A stretch of 64,000 bases of DNA, taken from the NCBI RefSeq assembly GCF_040567655.1, contig NZ_JBEXAC010000002.1, positions 1,054,001-1,118,000 of the forward strand, written 5' to 3'. Positions 1 through 7,790 of this stretch are shown piece after piece (positions within the stretch are counted from its first letter, which is position 1; each line of letters starts with the position of its first letter). The notes below the pieces were generated by a model. The model was not told the origin of the DNA. It saw only the letters and a program-made list of their open reading frames with translations, and ran no database searches. The position numbers and the translations under genes were made by a program. The stretch is from Chitinophaga sp. H8 (lineage in GTDB: Bacteria; Bacteroidota; Bacteroidia; Chitinophagales; Chitinophagaceae).

Positions 1-836
1 TTTTCTTTTTCTGCCGGAGCAACAGGTGCAGGTGTTTCTGTTTTTTCGGACTGCACGGTTTGAGCTGGCGGCGGTGTAGTTTTTTCAGGAGCTGGGGTAG
101 CCGGGGCTACTTCAGCAACAGGAGCTGCTTTAGCGGGTTTTTCTTCCGGTTGGGCAGTTGCTGTTTTCTCTTCCTGTGGCGCCTTGTCTTCGTTCTTTTT
201 CACCCCTGCCTTTTTGCGGTTAGGGTTATTTAAAGCGTCGAGGTCTATAGTAGCTACTACTTTAGGGCTATTGATCCGGGGAGCTTCCGTTTTGGTAACT
301 TCGGGAGCCGCCGCCGGTTCAGCGTGTTGTTGTTTAGGCGCCTCTGCAACAGGGGGAGCTGCAGCAGGAGCTGGTTCCGGTTGAGCTTTCGGCGCTTCCT
401 TCGCCGCCACGGGTTCCTGTTTAGGTTCCTCTTTGGGTTCAGGTTTAGGGGCTTCCGCTTTCGGTTCCGGCTTAGGCTCGGGTTTGGACTCCACTTTCGG
501 TACTTCGGCAACGGGAACAACTTCTTCCTTATCTTTTGCAGCATCTTTCTTTTTCGCTGCCGCTTCTGCTTCTTCCTTCTCCTTTTTCTTCGCTGTTTCT
601 AACACGCTTCCTTTGGGCAGGGCTATCTGGTCGCTTTTCTTCTTGTTAGCCTTGTCCTGTTGGAATTCCGACTGCAAAGCTGAGTACATGACAGCGTTAA
701 GACGGGCATTGGGAGATCCAAAGCCGTCCATATCAAAGCCCTTGTTAGTAAGGAAGTCGATCAGCGTTTCCTTACCAATGTTGAACTCTTTGGCTGCAGC
801 CAGCAATCGTGGTGTGTTGTTTGTTGTTTCAGGCAT
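1..836 (-). CDS. infB: Translation initiation factor IF-2, N-terminal part (partial)
   Basis: Reading the minus strand from ATG at 836 gives an open frame running off the left edge with no stop (278 complete codons). It begins MPETTNNTPRLLAAAKEFN and continues through KGFDMDGFGSPNARLNAVM, the small helical IF-2 N-terminal domain as found in Bacteroidota. From about residue 75 it becomes a long linker rich in Ala, Pro, Glu and Lys, which is typical of IF-2 N-terminal extensions in this phylum. The GTPase core would lie beyond the window. IF-2 brings initiator tRNA to the 30S subunit. The gene follows nusA by 124 bp on the same strand, the usual rimP-nusA-infB order. Antisense open frames over the linker are shadows of its biased codons. 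Confidence 0.95.
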   Translation of the reverse strand, partial: MPETTNNTPRLLAAAKEFNIGKETLIDFLTNKGFDMDGFGSPNARLNAVMYSALQSEFQQDKANKKKSDQIALPKGSVLETAKKKEKEEAEAAAKKKDAAKDKEEVVPVAEVPKVESKPEPKPEPKAEAPKPEPKEEPKQEPVAAKEAPKAQPEPAPAAAPPVAEAPKQQHAEPAAAPEVTKTEAPRINSPKVVATIDLDALNNPNRKKAGVKKNEDKAPQEEKTATAQPEEKPAKAAPVAEVAPATPAPEKTTPPPAQTVQSEKTETPAPVAPAEKE

Positions 837-858
837 ATCGTATTCTGGGCCTCCCCTT

Positions 859-877
859 CCCCCGTTTTTGGCGGGGG
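859..877 (-). other. GC-rich hairpin just upstream of infB
   Basis: CCCCCG at 859-864 pairs with CGGGGG at 872-877 around a 7-nt loop, 23 bp upstream of the infB start. The T-run that would make it a terminator lies on the plus-strand side, where no gene needs it; on the infB strand the stem is followed by an A/G-rich stretch. It may therefore act on transcript processing or on infB translation, or be chance. Seen in sequence; role inferred. Confidence 0.35.
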
Positions 878-960
878 GGTTTTTACGTTTAAACAATAAC
901 TCAAAAAAATCAATTCCCCTTCTAATAAGCCCTTTTCCTGGGAAGGGTTCCGGTCGGGCG

Positions 961-2208
961 TTATTCTTTGTCAAATTCTTCCTGTAATATTCGTCTTACT
1001 TCCTGCACTGTTTCTTCCTCCAGATCGGAACGGCGAACCAGTTCATCTGCAGTGAGTTCTAATACGCTGCGTGCAGTATCGCAACCTATACGTTTCAGTT
1101 CGTCTATAATCCATTCTTCAATTTCATCGGAGAATTCTTCCAAGTCAATATCGAATTCGGTTTGTTCCTGTTCTTCGTCACGGAATACATCTATTTCATA
1201 TCCTGTCAATTCGCAGGCCAATTTTATATTTACACCTTTTTTACCGATCGCCAGGGATACCTGGTCTGGTTTCAGGTAAACGGAAGCATATTTATTTTCA
1301 TTATCCATATCCATCCGGCTGATCTTGGCAGGCGTTAAGGAACGCTGTATGAGCAACTGGATGTTGGCGGTATAGTTAATGATATCAATATTTTCATTTC
1401 TCAGTTCGCGCACGATACCATGAATACGGCTTCCTTTCATCCCTACGCAGGCTCCTACCGGGTCTATGCGGTCATCATAGGACTCTACCGCCACTTTGGC
1501 TCTTTCACCAGGTTCCCGTACAATTTTCTTGATTACGATAAGCCCGTCAAAGATTTCCGGTACTTCAATTTCCAGCAATTTAGCAAGGAAGGAAGGGTGG
1601 GTGCGGGAAAGAATGATGAGTGGCGCATTATTTTTCATCTCCACTTTTTTCACTACTGCCCTTACGTTTTCACCTTTTTTGAAATAATCGGTAGGAATTT
1701 GTTCGGATTTAGGCAATATTAACTCATTCCCTTCATCATCCAACAATAAAACTTCTTTTTTCCATACCTGATATACTTCGCCGTTTACGATTTCGCCTGC
1801 TTTATCGGCATATTTTTTAACCAGTATATTCTTTTTGAGATCGCCGATACGGGCAGAAAGGGTTTGTTTGGCAGCGAGAATAGCCCGGCGGCCAAAGTCC
1901 ATAATTTCTACTTCTTCATACAAATCTTCTCCTACCTGGTAATCAGGTTCTACTTTAATAGCTTCGGAGTAAGCAATCTGCGCATTATCGTCTTCTACTT
2001 CGCCATCGGCTACAATGGTCCGGCGACGTAATATTTCCAAATCGCCCTTTTCTGTATTTACGATCACATCAAAGTTCTCATCTGAGCCATACTTCTTCCG
2101 CAGTAGTGTTTTAAACACATCTTCCAATACCTTCATCAACGTAGGGCGGTCAATATTTTCCGCCTCTTTAAACTCGGTGAATGACTCTATCAGGTTAATA
2201 CTAGCCAT
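961..2208 (-). CDS. nusA: Transcription termination/antitermination protein NusA
   Basis: The 415-aa protein binds RNA polymerase and modulates pausing, termination and antitermination. Domains in order are: the N-terminal polymerase-binding domain (about 1-125), an S1 domain (about 135-200), KH1 with GACVGMKGSR (about 252-261) and KH2 with SLAIGKKGVN (about 318-327). An acidic linker and a short helical C-terminal region (about 355-415) follow. The length fits the Bacteroidota form, which has one C-terminal helical repeat rather than the two of E. coli. The start ATG at 2208 lies 16 bp after the rimP stop, so the two are co-transcribed, with infB downstream. Confidence 0.97.
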   Translation of the reverse strand: MASINLIESFTEFKEAENIDRPTLMKVLEDVFKTLLRKKYGSDENFDVIVNTEKGDLEILRRRTIVADGEVEDDNAQIAYSEAIKVEPDYQVGEDLYEEVEIMDFGRRAILAAKQTLSARIGDLKKNILVKKYADKAGEIVNGEVYQVWKKEVLLLDDEGNELILPKSEQIPTDYFKKGENVRAVVKKVEMKNNAPLIILSRTHPSFLAKLLEIEVPEIFDGLIVIKKIVREPGERAKVAVESYDDRIDPVGACVGMKGSRIHGIVRELRNENIDIINYTANIQLLIQRSLTPAKISRMDMDNENKYASVYLKPDQVSLAIGKKGVNIKLACELTGYEIDVFRDEEQEQTEFDIDLEEFSDEIEEWIIDELKRIGCDTARSVLELTADELVRRSDLEEETVQEVRRILQEEFDKE

Positions 2209-2224
2209 GTTCTGTTATTATATT

Positions 2225-2689
2225 TTAAAACACGATGCACACCTTTATGTGCTTTATTTCAGTAAAATGTATATCTGTTTGTTTCTTTTCTTTCTTTTTG
2301 CCGATGAGCTCTTCAATGGTGATGAGGTCATCTGTAACGGCCAATAACGTTCCTTCCTTAACGCTGGCGTCCAGGAAAGTTACTTCCACTTTGCGGCCAA
2401 TATTTTTGAGGTATTGCCGGTGCAGCTTGAGCGGCTCATCCAGCCCGGGAGAGGACACTTCCAGGGAAAAGTCGTTATCAGGAAACAAGCCGGAGCCTTC
2501 CAGTAAGGGATACATTGCACGGTTAAATGCAACTAATCTCTCTACCGGCACACCTTTGTCTCCATCTATAAAGAGCTTTACGTTATTGGTGGGCTTTATC
2601 CTGATTTCTACCAGAAAATTATCCGGATCATTTGCCAGCAGACCTTCTGCCAGTTCCCGGATTGCTGTTATCACTTGTTCGTTTGCCAT
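2225..2689 (-). CDS. rimP: Ribosome maturation factor RimP
   Basis: The 154-aa cytoplasmic protein assists late 30S subunit assembly. The N-terminal half carries the family pattern with NVKLFIDGDKGVPVERL and a conserved SSPGLDEPLK segment near residue 80, followed by the C-terminal Sm-like beta barrel. The family identity is reinforced by its position as first gene of rimP-nusA-infB. The last residues (KHIKVCIVF) run close to the nusA start. A strong hairpin and a TAnnTTTG box lie immediately upstream. Confidence 0.95.
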   Translation of the reverse strand: MANEQVITAIRELAEGLLANDPDNFLVEIRIKPTNNVKLFIDGDKGVPVERLVAFNRAMYPLLEGSGLFPDNDFSLEVSSPGLDEPLKLHRQYLKNIGRKVEVTFLDASVKEGTLLAVTDDLITIEELIGKKKEKKQTDIHFTEIKHIKVCIVF

Positions 2690-2699
2690 ACTAAATACA

Positions 2700-2727
2700 C
2701 GAAGGGGACAATAGTTCGTCCCCTTCG
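2700..2727 (-). promoter_or_regulatory. Perfect 10-bp hairpin in the rimP-nusA-infB leader
   Basis: CGAAGGGGAC (2700-2709) and GTCCCCTTCG (2718-2727) are perfect inverse complements around an 8-nt loop. On the minus strand the hairpin ends 10 nt before the rimP ATG and would fill most of a leader of about 50 nt if transcription starts near 2741. Its position suggests control of rimP translation or transcript stability (inference). It could instead be a terminator for a plus-strand transcript, since TTTGAATCTTTTT follows on that strand, but no plus-strand gene lies upstream. Confidence 0.55.
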
Positions 2728-2747
2728 TTTGAATCTTTTTACCTACG

Positions 2748-2775
2748 CAAAATTAGCATTTTATTTCAATACAAA
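2748..2775 (-). promoter_or_regulatory. Candidate Bacteroidota promoter for rimP operon
   Basis: On the minus strand TAATTTTG (2755-2748) matches the TAnnTTTG -7 box of the Bacteroidota housekeeping sigma. A TTTG at 2775-2772 lies 16 bp upstream, slightly closer than the usual 19-21 bp. The surrounding DNA is AT-rich. Predicted transcription start is near 2741. Confidence 0.5.
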
Positions 2776-2849
2776 AACTATTTCTTTAACTTGTATGTAA
2801 ATATTTAATGCCCCGGAATCCTCAATAGTACAGATTGTGATTTGTTTTA

Positions 2850-3179
2850 ATGCATATAACCGCTAAAGTAATACAGCGCATGCATTCTCTGTTAAAAATA
2901 AATATAGAATTAATTGTATGGGTGATAGCTTTGCTGGTGCTGGGTTTCATGGATATTAACGAACAAGCTCCCAGTCTATGCTTATTAAAAGCCATGGGAA
3001 TTTCCTGGTGCCCGGGATGCGGGCTGGGGCACGCTATCAGTGCTTTATTACATGGAGATTGGAAGGCAGCCTTACACCATCATATTTTGGGACCATTTGT
3101 TTTGAGTGCTCTGATTTACCGGATCCTGCAATTGAGCTGGCAGCAATTTGCCGGCATAAAACGAGGGACATATGAATAA
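2850..3179 (+). CDS. DUF2752 family membrane protein
   Basis: The 109-aa protein carries the DUF2752 signature CPGCGLGHAISALLHGDW (about residues 54-71) between two hydrophobic segments (about 20-36 and 82-99). The function of the family is unknown. An alternative ATG at 2880 (MHSLLK) would remove 10 residues and could be the true start. Its stop overlaps the start of the next gene (ATG at 3172) by 8 bp, so the two are translationally coupled. DUF2752 beside a TM2-domain protein is a recurring arrangement in Bacteroidota (from memory of the family). Confidence 0.85.
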   Translation: MHITAKVIQRMHSLLKINIELIVWVIALLVLGFMDINEQAPSLCLLKAMGISWCPGCGLGHAISALLHGDWKAALHHHILGPFVLSALIYRILQLSWQQFAGIKRGTYE

Positions 3180-3525
3180 GTTTTCTTTTACGATACTACC
3201 CGGTATTGAACAGGAGGAGTTATTGTGGCTGCAGGAGCTGACCAAGCACTACCCGCCTGAAAAGCTGGAACAATTCATTGCCTTATATCAGCTGAAGCGC
3301 CGGGATCCGGAGGCCGTGCTTATCTGCAGCCTGTTTGGGCTGGTGGCTATTGCTGGCATACAGCGTTTTTTGCTGAATCAGATTGCCATGGGAATCCTCT
3401 ACCTGTTTACCCTGGGCTTTTGTTTTGTAGGCTCTATAGTGGATGCTATCAATTATCGTAAGCTGGCCTGGGAATTTAACAAGCGGGCATCTGTTGAAGC
3501 CGCTTCCCTGCTGGGATCCCGCTGA
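3172..3525 (+). CDS. TM2 domain-containing membrane protein
   Basis: The 117-aa protein has an N-terminal cytoplasmic segment of about 55 residues. Two hydrophobic helices follow (about 55-70 and 75-97) with the TM2 features of a glycine-containing first helix, the intervening RFLLNQIAMG and the FVGSIVDAI ending. TM2 proteins are small membrane proteins without a fixed molecular function. It overlaps the upstream DUF2752 gene by 8 bp. It has no signal peptide. Confidence 0.85.
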   Translation: MNKFSFTILPGIEQEELLWLQELTKHYPPEKLEQFIALYQLKRRDPEAVLICSLFGLVAIAGIQRFLLNQIAMGILYLFTLGFCFVGSIVDAINYRKLAWEFNKRASVEAASLLGSR

Positions 3526-3611
3526 TTTTTCCGGGGTAAGCGTTAAAGAATCCTTAAAGTATCTGTATTTAACTGGCATGGGAAAAGATATTCCGCTACC
3601 TTTACAGCACT

Positions 3612-3854
3612 ATGTTTAAACTTTTATTCTACCTATTTATAGGATGGCTATTATATAAACTGGTATTTGATTTTATCATCCCGGTTTACAGGTCTACCAA
3701 GCAGGTGCGCCGGCAAATGAATGATATACAGCAGCATATGCGTAACCAATATCAGCAACAGCAACAGGCCCAACAGCAATCTGCCCAACGCCCTGCTCCT
3801 GCCCAAAAAGTAGCGGACAAGGGAGATTATATTGATTTTGAAGAAATCAAATAA
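3612..3854 (+). CDS. DUF4834 family protein
   Basis: The 80-aa protein has one N-terminal membrane helix (about 3-27), a basic stretch (STKQVRRQM), a Gln-rich linker (about 42-62) and a short acidic tail ending GDYIDFEEIK. That architecture and the conserved tail match DUF4834, a Bacteroidota-specific family of unknown function. It lies 86 bp after the TM2 gene and converges on the HAD gene with a 32-bp gap. Confidence 0.8.
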   Translation: MFKLLFYLFIGWLLYKLVFDFIIPVYRSTKQVRRQMNDIQQHMRNQYQQQQQAQQQSAQRPAPAQKVADKGDYIDFEEIK

Positions 3855-3886
3855 TCACTTTAACTGCCGTCTTTCTCTTCCTTTTT

Positions 3887-4513
3887 TCAGCTATTTACTG
3901 GTTTGAAGATATCCATAATGGTTTTGGGTGCCTGCAAGTGAATGGTTTGTAAACCTACTACTTTAGCACCTTCAATATTAGGCAGGGTATCGTCAATGAA
4001 TAAAGTTGCCGCAGGGTCCAATCTGTTTTCATCTATGATGATCTGATAAGATTCCTTTTCAGGCTTACGGTAACCGATAAGATGAGAATAATAAGACCGC
4101 TCAAAAAAGCCGCCCAGCGAAGGGATACCCCTGCTTTCCTGCAATAACTGATTGAATGCCTCCATATGAATGGCATTGGTATTACTGAGCAGATACAGGT
4201 TGTAATGCTGTCTTAATTGCTGGAGTAACTGCAGGCGCTGTAAAGGGAAATCCAGTAACATCGCATTCCAGGCGCTTACCAGCTGCTCATCCGTAACAGA
4301 CTGTGGTGTATGCTTATGCATGGCCGCCAGAAACTCTGTCGGACTCACGCGTCCGGTTTCCAGGTCATCAAACAGACTGGAGGTATGAAACTGCGAGTAC
4401 AGCTCATTAAAATTAGTAACACCCAGGTTTACAAAAGCCTGCTGAGTGAGCTGGTAGTTGATGTTAAGAATTACACCTCCCAGATCAAAAATGATGTGCT
4501 TAATCCCTTGCAT
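3887..4513 (-). CDS. HAD-family phosphatase (subfamily IA)
   Basis: The 208-aa cytoplasmic hydrolase has motif I FDLGGVIL (about residues 9-16), motif II LLSNTNAIH (about 113-121), the conserved lysine in YRKPEKESY (about 148-156) and motif III FIDDTLPNIEG (about 172-182). These are the elements of YihX-like haloacid-dehalogenase sugar phosphatases. The family nucleophile is the first Asp of motif I; the +2 residue is Gly, as in the DLGG subgroup. The substrate cannot be told from sequence. The gene is monocistronic, between DUF4834 and the tRNA. Confidence 0.88.
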   Translation of the reverse strand: MQGIKHIIFDLGGVILNINYQLTQQAFVNLGVTNFNELYSQFHTSSLFDDLETGRVSPTEFLAAMHKHTPQSVTDEQLVSAWNAMLLDFPLQRLQLLQQLRQHYNLYLLSNTNAIHMEAFNQLLQESRGIPSLGGFFERSYYSHLIGYRKPEKESYQIIIDENRLDPAATLFIDDTLPNIEGAKVVGLQTIHLQAPKTIMDIFKPVNS

Positions 4514-4624
4514 GGTGATACGCTTATTGATAGAAAGGCAAAGGTAAAGCGGTTATTTCAGAAACAGGCTTATTCTGTTGAAACCTTTACTCCTACATGA
4601 TTTTAAAAGAAATAAATGAAATTC

Positions 4625-4656
4625 TTGGAAAATAGGATAAAAAATAATTAATTTTG
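4625..4656 (+). promoter_or_regulatory. Promoter for the CAU tRNA
   Basis: TTG at 4625-4627 and TAATTTTG at 4649-4656 are 21 bp apart, matching the Bacteroidota -33/-7 consensus. Transcription would start near 4663, about 30 bp before the tRNA. The leader contains a small CATCCC/GGGATG hairpin (about 4658-4679). Confidence 0.65.
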
Positions 4657-4691
4657 CCATCCCTTGAAAAAGGGGATGCTTGAATAAAGCA

Positions 4692-4765
4692 GGTCCTATA
4701 GCTCAGTTGGTTAGAGCACCTGACTCATAATCAGGGGGTCCCAGGATCATGCCCTGGTGGGACCA
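4692..4765 (+). tRNA. tRNA with CAU anticodon, probably tRNA-Ile2
   Basis: A full cloverleaf can be drawn. The acceptor arm is GGTCCTA/TGGGACC, the D-stem GCTC/GAGC, the anticodon stem CCTGA/TCAGG with loop CTCATAA (anticodon CAT) and the T-stem CCAGG/CCTGG. The discriminator is A and no CCA is encoded. Pairs C4-G69 and C5-G68 are those recognised by the lysidine synthetase TilS in tRNA-Ile2, whereas E. coli elongator tRNA-Met has U4-A69 and A5-U68; this favours Ile2 (inference). The T-loop reads ATCATGC instead of the usual TTCRANN. Confidence 0.9.
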
Positions 4766-4773
4766 CAAGACAG

Positions 4774-4811
4774 AAAAGGCTTTTAGCGGTAAAACGTTGA
4801 GAGCCTTTTTT
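4774..4811 (+). terminator. Terminator after the CAU tRNA
   Basis: AAAAGGCT (4774-4781) pairs with AGCCTTTT (4802-4809), followed by further Ts. It lies 8 bp after the tRNA. The loop is long (20 nt), so strength is uncertain. On the minus strand it could also serve the AraC gene that ends at 4850. Confidence 0.55.
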
Positions 4812-4849
4812 GATTTGAGACACAAGATGGGTATCCACTAAAAGAGAAA

Positions 4850-5695
4850 TTAAGCTTTACTACCTCTAAATGCAGATGTATTACTGCCAGTATGTTGTTT
4901 AAAAAACCTGCTAAAATGCTGGGGGCTGATAAAGCCCAGTGCATAAGCAATTTCTTTGGCCGACAGGGAAGTAAAATTCAATTGACGTTTTGCTTCCAGT
5001 ATAATCCGTTGTTGTATGAGCCTTGATGGAGAAGGATATTTGAATGTAGCAAAAAGGTTGGCCAGGGTTTTAGGCGATTTGTTCAGTGCATTGGCATAAA
5101 AGTGAACTTCATGCTGACTCCGGAAGTTAATTTCCAGTAACAGGTTGAACATTCGAACCAGATCCATTTTATCCTCTCCGAACAGGCAGTAGTTTTCTGT
5201 TTGTTTTTTTGCGATGCGTGTAATGTAAATGATAAGCCGTTTCAACAGCAGGCGGAGCATTTCTCCCTGCATTTTATCCTTTATCTGCATTTCTTCCATA
5301 CTTAATTTCAGGATAAGCTCGATCTGTTCTCTTTCTTCGCTTGACAGTGGAATGAACATAGGATGCCGGATGCCATAAAAAAGGAAACCTACACAACCTA
5401 CTTCTGCATCATGATCGGCAATACAGTAGAAGTCACGGTTAAACTGCCAGGCCACCAGGGTTTCCGGATGTTCGAATACAAAATGCTGATTGGCAACAAG
5501 GGGAAGTATAGTATTGGTGGCTAATAAATAAGGTACCTGATCGATCACTACGGTTTGATCTTGTTGCAGGTTGCATACGATAGTATTGGTCGTTTCTTTG
5601 TATTGATTAAGAATACCGGCCCCCTTTAAAAAAGTGTCCTGCTTTATGACTGAAAACCGTCCGTTTGTATTCCTGTCTTCAAACTGCCATTTCAT
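4850..5695 (-). CDS. AraC-family transcriptional regulator
   Basis: The 281-aa regulator has an N-terminal cupin-like sensing half (about 1-110, resembling cAMP-receptor-type sensing modules) and a C-terminal AraC DNA-binding domain (about 185-281). The second helix-turn-helix region reads SAKEIAYALGFISPQHFSRF, ending with FKQHTGSNTSAFR. It probably activates genes in response to a small molecule, which cannot be identified. The gene stands alone between the tRNA and the spondin lipoprotein, both separated by terminator-like hairpins, so its target is not obvious. Confidence 0.9.
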   Translation of the reverse strand: MKWQFEDRNTNGRFSVIKQDTFLKGAGILNQYKETTNTIVCNLQQDQTVVIDQVPYLLATNTILPLVANQHFVFEHPETLVAWQFNRDFYCIADHDAEVGCVGFLFYGIRHPMFIPLSSEEREQIELILKLSMEEMQIKDKMQGEMLRLLLKRLIIYITRIAKKQTENYCLFGEDKMDLVRMFNLLLEINFRSQHEVHFYANALNKSPKTLANLFATFKYPSPSRLIQQRIILEAKRQLNFTSLSAKEIAYALGFISPQHFSRFFKQHTGSNTSAFRGSKA

Positions 5696-5768
5696 ATCTT
5701 AGGATTACAACTTGCTGTTTTTACGTTATTCGAATTTACATTTTCCCTGTTTTATTATTTTATAAATT

Positions 5769-5805
5769 AAAAAGAGACTGTATCAGGGGGATGCAGCCTC
5801 TTTTT
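5769..5805 (-). terminator. Bidirectional terminator after the spondin lipoprotein gene
   Basis: AAAAAGAG (5769-5776) pairs with CTCTTTTT (5798-5805), extended by CTG/CAG inside. T-rich tracts flank both sides. It lies 54 bp past the 3' end of the minus-strand spondin gene and upstream of araC. Confidence 0.65.
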
Positions 5806-5858
5806 ATGGGTTACACCTGGTGGAGAAAAAGTAGTTGTTTATCTGGTTCTGCAGACAA

Positions 5859-7169
5859 TCATTTAATGGTAACCCGGATAATGTTATTTATAGCTGGCAA
5901 GGTTATGAAAGGATTAGGATCGGGCACGGCCATAATCGGTTTGCTTTCGGTAAGAGGAGTGCCTGCCAGGTTAAATTGTGTGACACCTGCCCCGGGAAAC
6001 TGATCTATAGCGGTACCATTATCATAAAGCGCCACACTGGATGAGATATCAGCCTTTACTGTTGGGTCCACGCCATTATCAGCAGTAGCAAAAAACCAGT
6101 CGTTCGAAAATCCATACATCGTTGCTATGGCCAGACGATCTCCCTTTACTACCCTGATTGCCTGGGAAACCTTACCTCCGGCATTTTCATTTATAACAGG
6201 AAGCAAAACAGTAGTACCAGGAGCAGGCAGTACATATACAGCTTTCACCCCTGCTTTGTTTTTTAAAGATGCTGCCAGGATTGTCGCATTTCCTTGTTGT
6301 GCCAATTGTTTTAGCCCTTCTCCCCGATCTTTTTCCCCTACTTTGTAGACAGGGTTATCGATCCCATTATACACTACTACCAGTACTGGTGATAAGGGCG
6401 TGAAAACGCCTGTGATGCTGCTGATATAGGTACTTAGCGGGACATTATTACCTGCTTCTGCAATGGATGTAAGCCCATTGGCAGTAAACTGGTCTTTAGT
6501 GTATAATGGCGCCGGATTAAGCAAGTTACCACCAGCAATATAAGATACTGCCCAAACGCCAGGACTCAGAGGCGTTTCATTAGCCGTACCGCCCGAAGTA
6601 TTCTTTATAGTAAGGGTGAAATAAGAATTGCCATCGTATACCAAGGTTGCTTTTATCAGTTGTGAAGCAGGCAGGTACTTATTTCCCTGCGCATCGGTAC
6701 CCATTACTTCAGTTATTTTCTTATTATCAGCAGTACCAGGATGATTTACCGCAGCTCCCGGAGGCTGATTGATCCTGGTTCCATTGTCCCATAGTTTGAT
6801 TTGGGAAGAAACATCACCCTGTATAGGATTGCCGCTGGCATCGTACACCGAAATGCCCGGATTGTCAGGGGCAAAGAACAAGTCATTTGACCAGCCATAC
6901 ATTGTAGCAAAACTGAGCGCCTCGCCTTTGGCAGCGGCAAAGTGGATGCTTACCGACTGACCAGGGAAGATTACCGGGGGTGTTCCGGGGCCCTGGAATG
7001 TACCAGATTCAACAAGTGGTCTGGAATTTAGTACGTTTTCTACCGAGATAGTCACTTCTTCTGAAGGTATGACGGGGTCATCGTCTTTATGGTGGCATGA
7101 AGAAAAAATGAGTGGTAGTATCATCAGGGCAGACCAAGGGGTTATTATCTTTGGATAACTCATATGCAT
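5859..7169 (-). CDS. Lipoprotein with two spondin-type domains
   Basis: The 436-aa protein starts with a lipoprotein signal (LPLIFSSC, Cys at about residue 25), so it is probably anchored in the outer membrane or exported. Two homologous regions follow, about 40-225 and 235-436. Each contains the spondin_N landmarks: ATMYG(W/F)SND(L/W)FFA, a glycine/asparagine-rich loop, LWDNGT or LYDNGT, and a Pro-Gly-Ala motif. Spondin-domain proteins in bacteria are thought to act in adhesion or calcium binding, but the role is not established. An internal ATG at 7163 is an equally good start. The duplication is visible in the sequence. Confidence 0.85.
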   Translation of the reverse strand: MHMSYPKIITPWSALMILPLIFSSCHHKDDDPVIPSEEVTISVENVLNSRPLVESGTFQGPGTPPVIFPGQSVSIHFAAAKGEALSFATMYGWSNDLFFAPDNPGISVYDASGNPIQGDVSSQIKLWDNGTRINQPPGAAVNHPGTADNKKITEVMGTDAQGNKYLPASQLIKATLVYDGNSYFTLTIKNTSGGTANETPLSPGVWAVSYIAGGNLLNPAPLYTKDQFTANGLTSIAEAGNNVPLSTYISSITGVFTPLSPVLVVVYNGIDNPVYKVGEKDRGEGLKQLAQQGNATILAASLKNKAGVKAVYVLPAPGTTVLLPVINENAGGKVSQAIRVVKGDRLAIATMYGFSNDWFFATADNGVDPTVKADISSSVALYDNGTAIDQFPGAGVTQFNLAGTPLTESKPIMAVPDPNPFITLPAINNIIRVTIK

Positions 7170-7291
7170 TCAATTTTTAATGAACAGATCACTCACCGGT
7201 TTGTATGAAACAAATATATCAAGGTTAGGAGGCCCTGGGAATAGCCATAATTCCCAAATGATTATCTAAACTTCCCGGAAGAAGAGGGGAT

Positions 7292-7446
7292 CTATACTTT
7301 TAGAACGCTTTTACTATGCTTTTGCCATAGCTTAACCATGCTTTAGCTATGCTTTAAGGCGGGGGGAACTATACCTTTAGAACGCCTTTACTATGCTTTT
7401 GCCATAGCTCAACCATGCTTTAGCTATGCTTATAGAGTGCTTTTAC
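7292..7446. repeat. Two tandem 77-bp repeats built from ATGCTTT motifs
   Basis: Unit 1 (7292-7368) and unit 2 (7369-7445) both run from CTATAC(T/C)TTTAGAACG through ACTATGCTTTTGCCATAGCT, ACCATGCTTTAGCTATGCTT and a short tail. Inside each unit a degenerate 11-12 bp motif (YATGCTTTARC) recurs. The same motif forms an 11-bp tandem array at 28980-29046. Together with unique flanks this fills the 273-bp gap between the spondin gene and the zinc-ribbon gene; no gene was seen in it. Confidence 0.85.
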
Positions 7447-7748
7447 CTGGGAGACAGCTTCTTATTACCACAGGCGGCACAAAATGAGGCTTGTGGTGTT
7501 CTATAGGGTTTGCCACACTTTTCACAGGGGGCGCCGTATTGAGAGATGCGATGATGCATGATGGCATTGGGGATGGTTTCCTCGTAGCCGGTCACTGTTT
7601 TATAATAATCCAGTAGAGGCTGAAAACGTTCCTTTATTGTACCTTTTGTTTGGAATGCTTTTCTAATCAGCTCATCAGCTATGTGATATTCTTCTTCATC
7701 AAGCATTGGCATTTCTTTTCTGCATCGCCAGCACCATAAAACTTTCAT
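7443..7748 (-). CDS. Small zinc-ribbon protein of unknown function
   Basis: The 101-aa protein has two metal-binding clusters: CWRC at residues 6-9 and, near the C-terminus, CEKCG (about 76-80) with CAACG (about 90-94). The latter would fold as a zinc ribbon. The middle (about 20-65) is predicted helical. I do not recognise the family. It is encoded 42 bp downstream of the MarR gene on the same strand and may be co-transcribed with it. The tandem repeat array runs into its 3' end. Confidence 0.65.
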   Translation of the reverse strand: MKVLWCWRCRKEMPMLDEEEYHIADELIRKAFQTKGTIKERFQPLLDYYKTVTGYEETIPNAIMHHRISQYGAPCEKCGKPYRTPQASFCAACGNKKLSPR

Positions 7749-7790
7749 AATAGGTTGTTTAGATGATCTTTAGATCATTTCTTCAGGCTC

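Noticed and set aside
257..987. Several open frames across the IF-2 linker
   Set aside because: They arise from the biased Ala/Pro/Lys/Glu codons of infB; the correct frame has a conserved IF-2 N-terminus.
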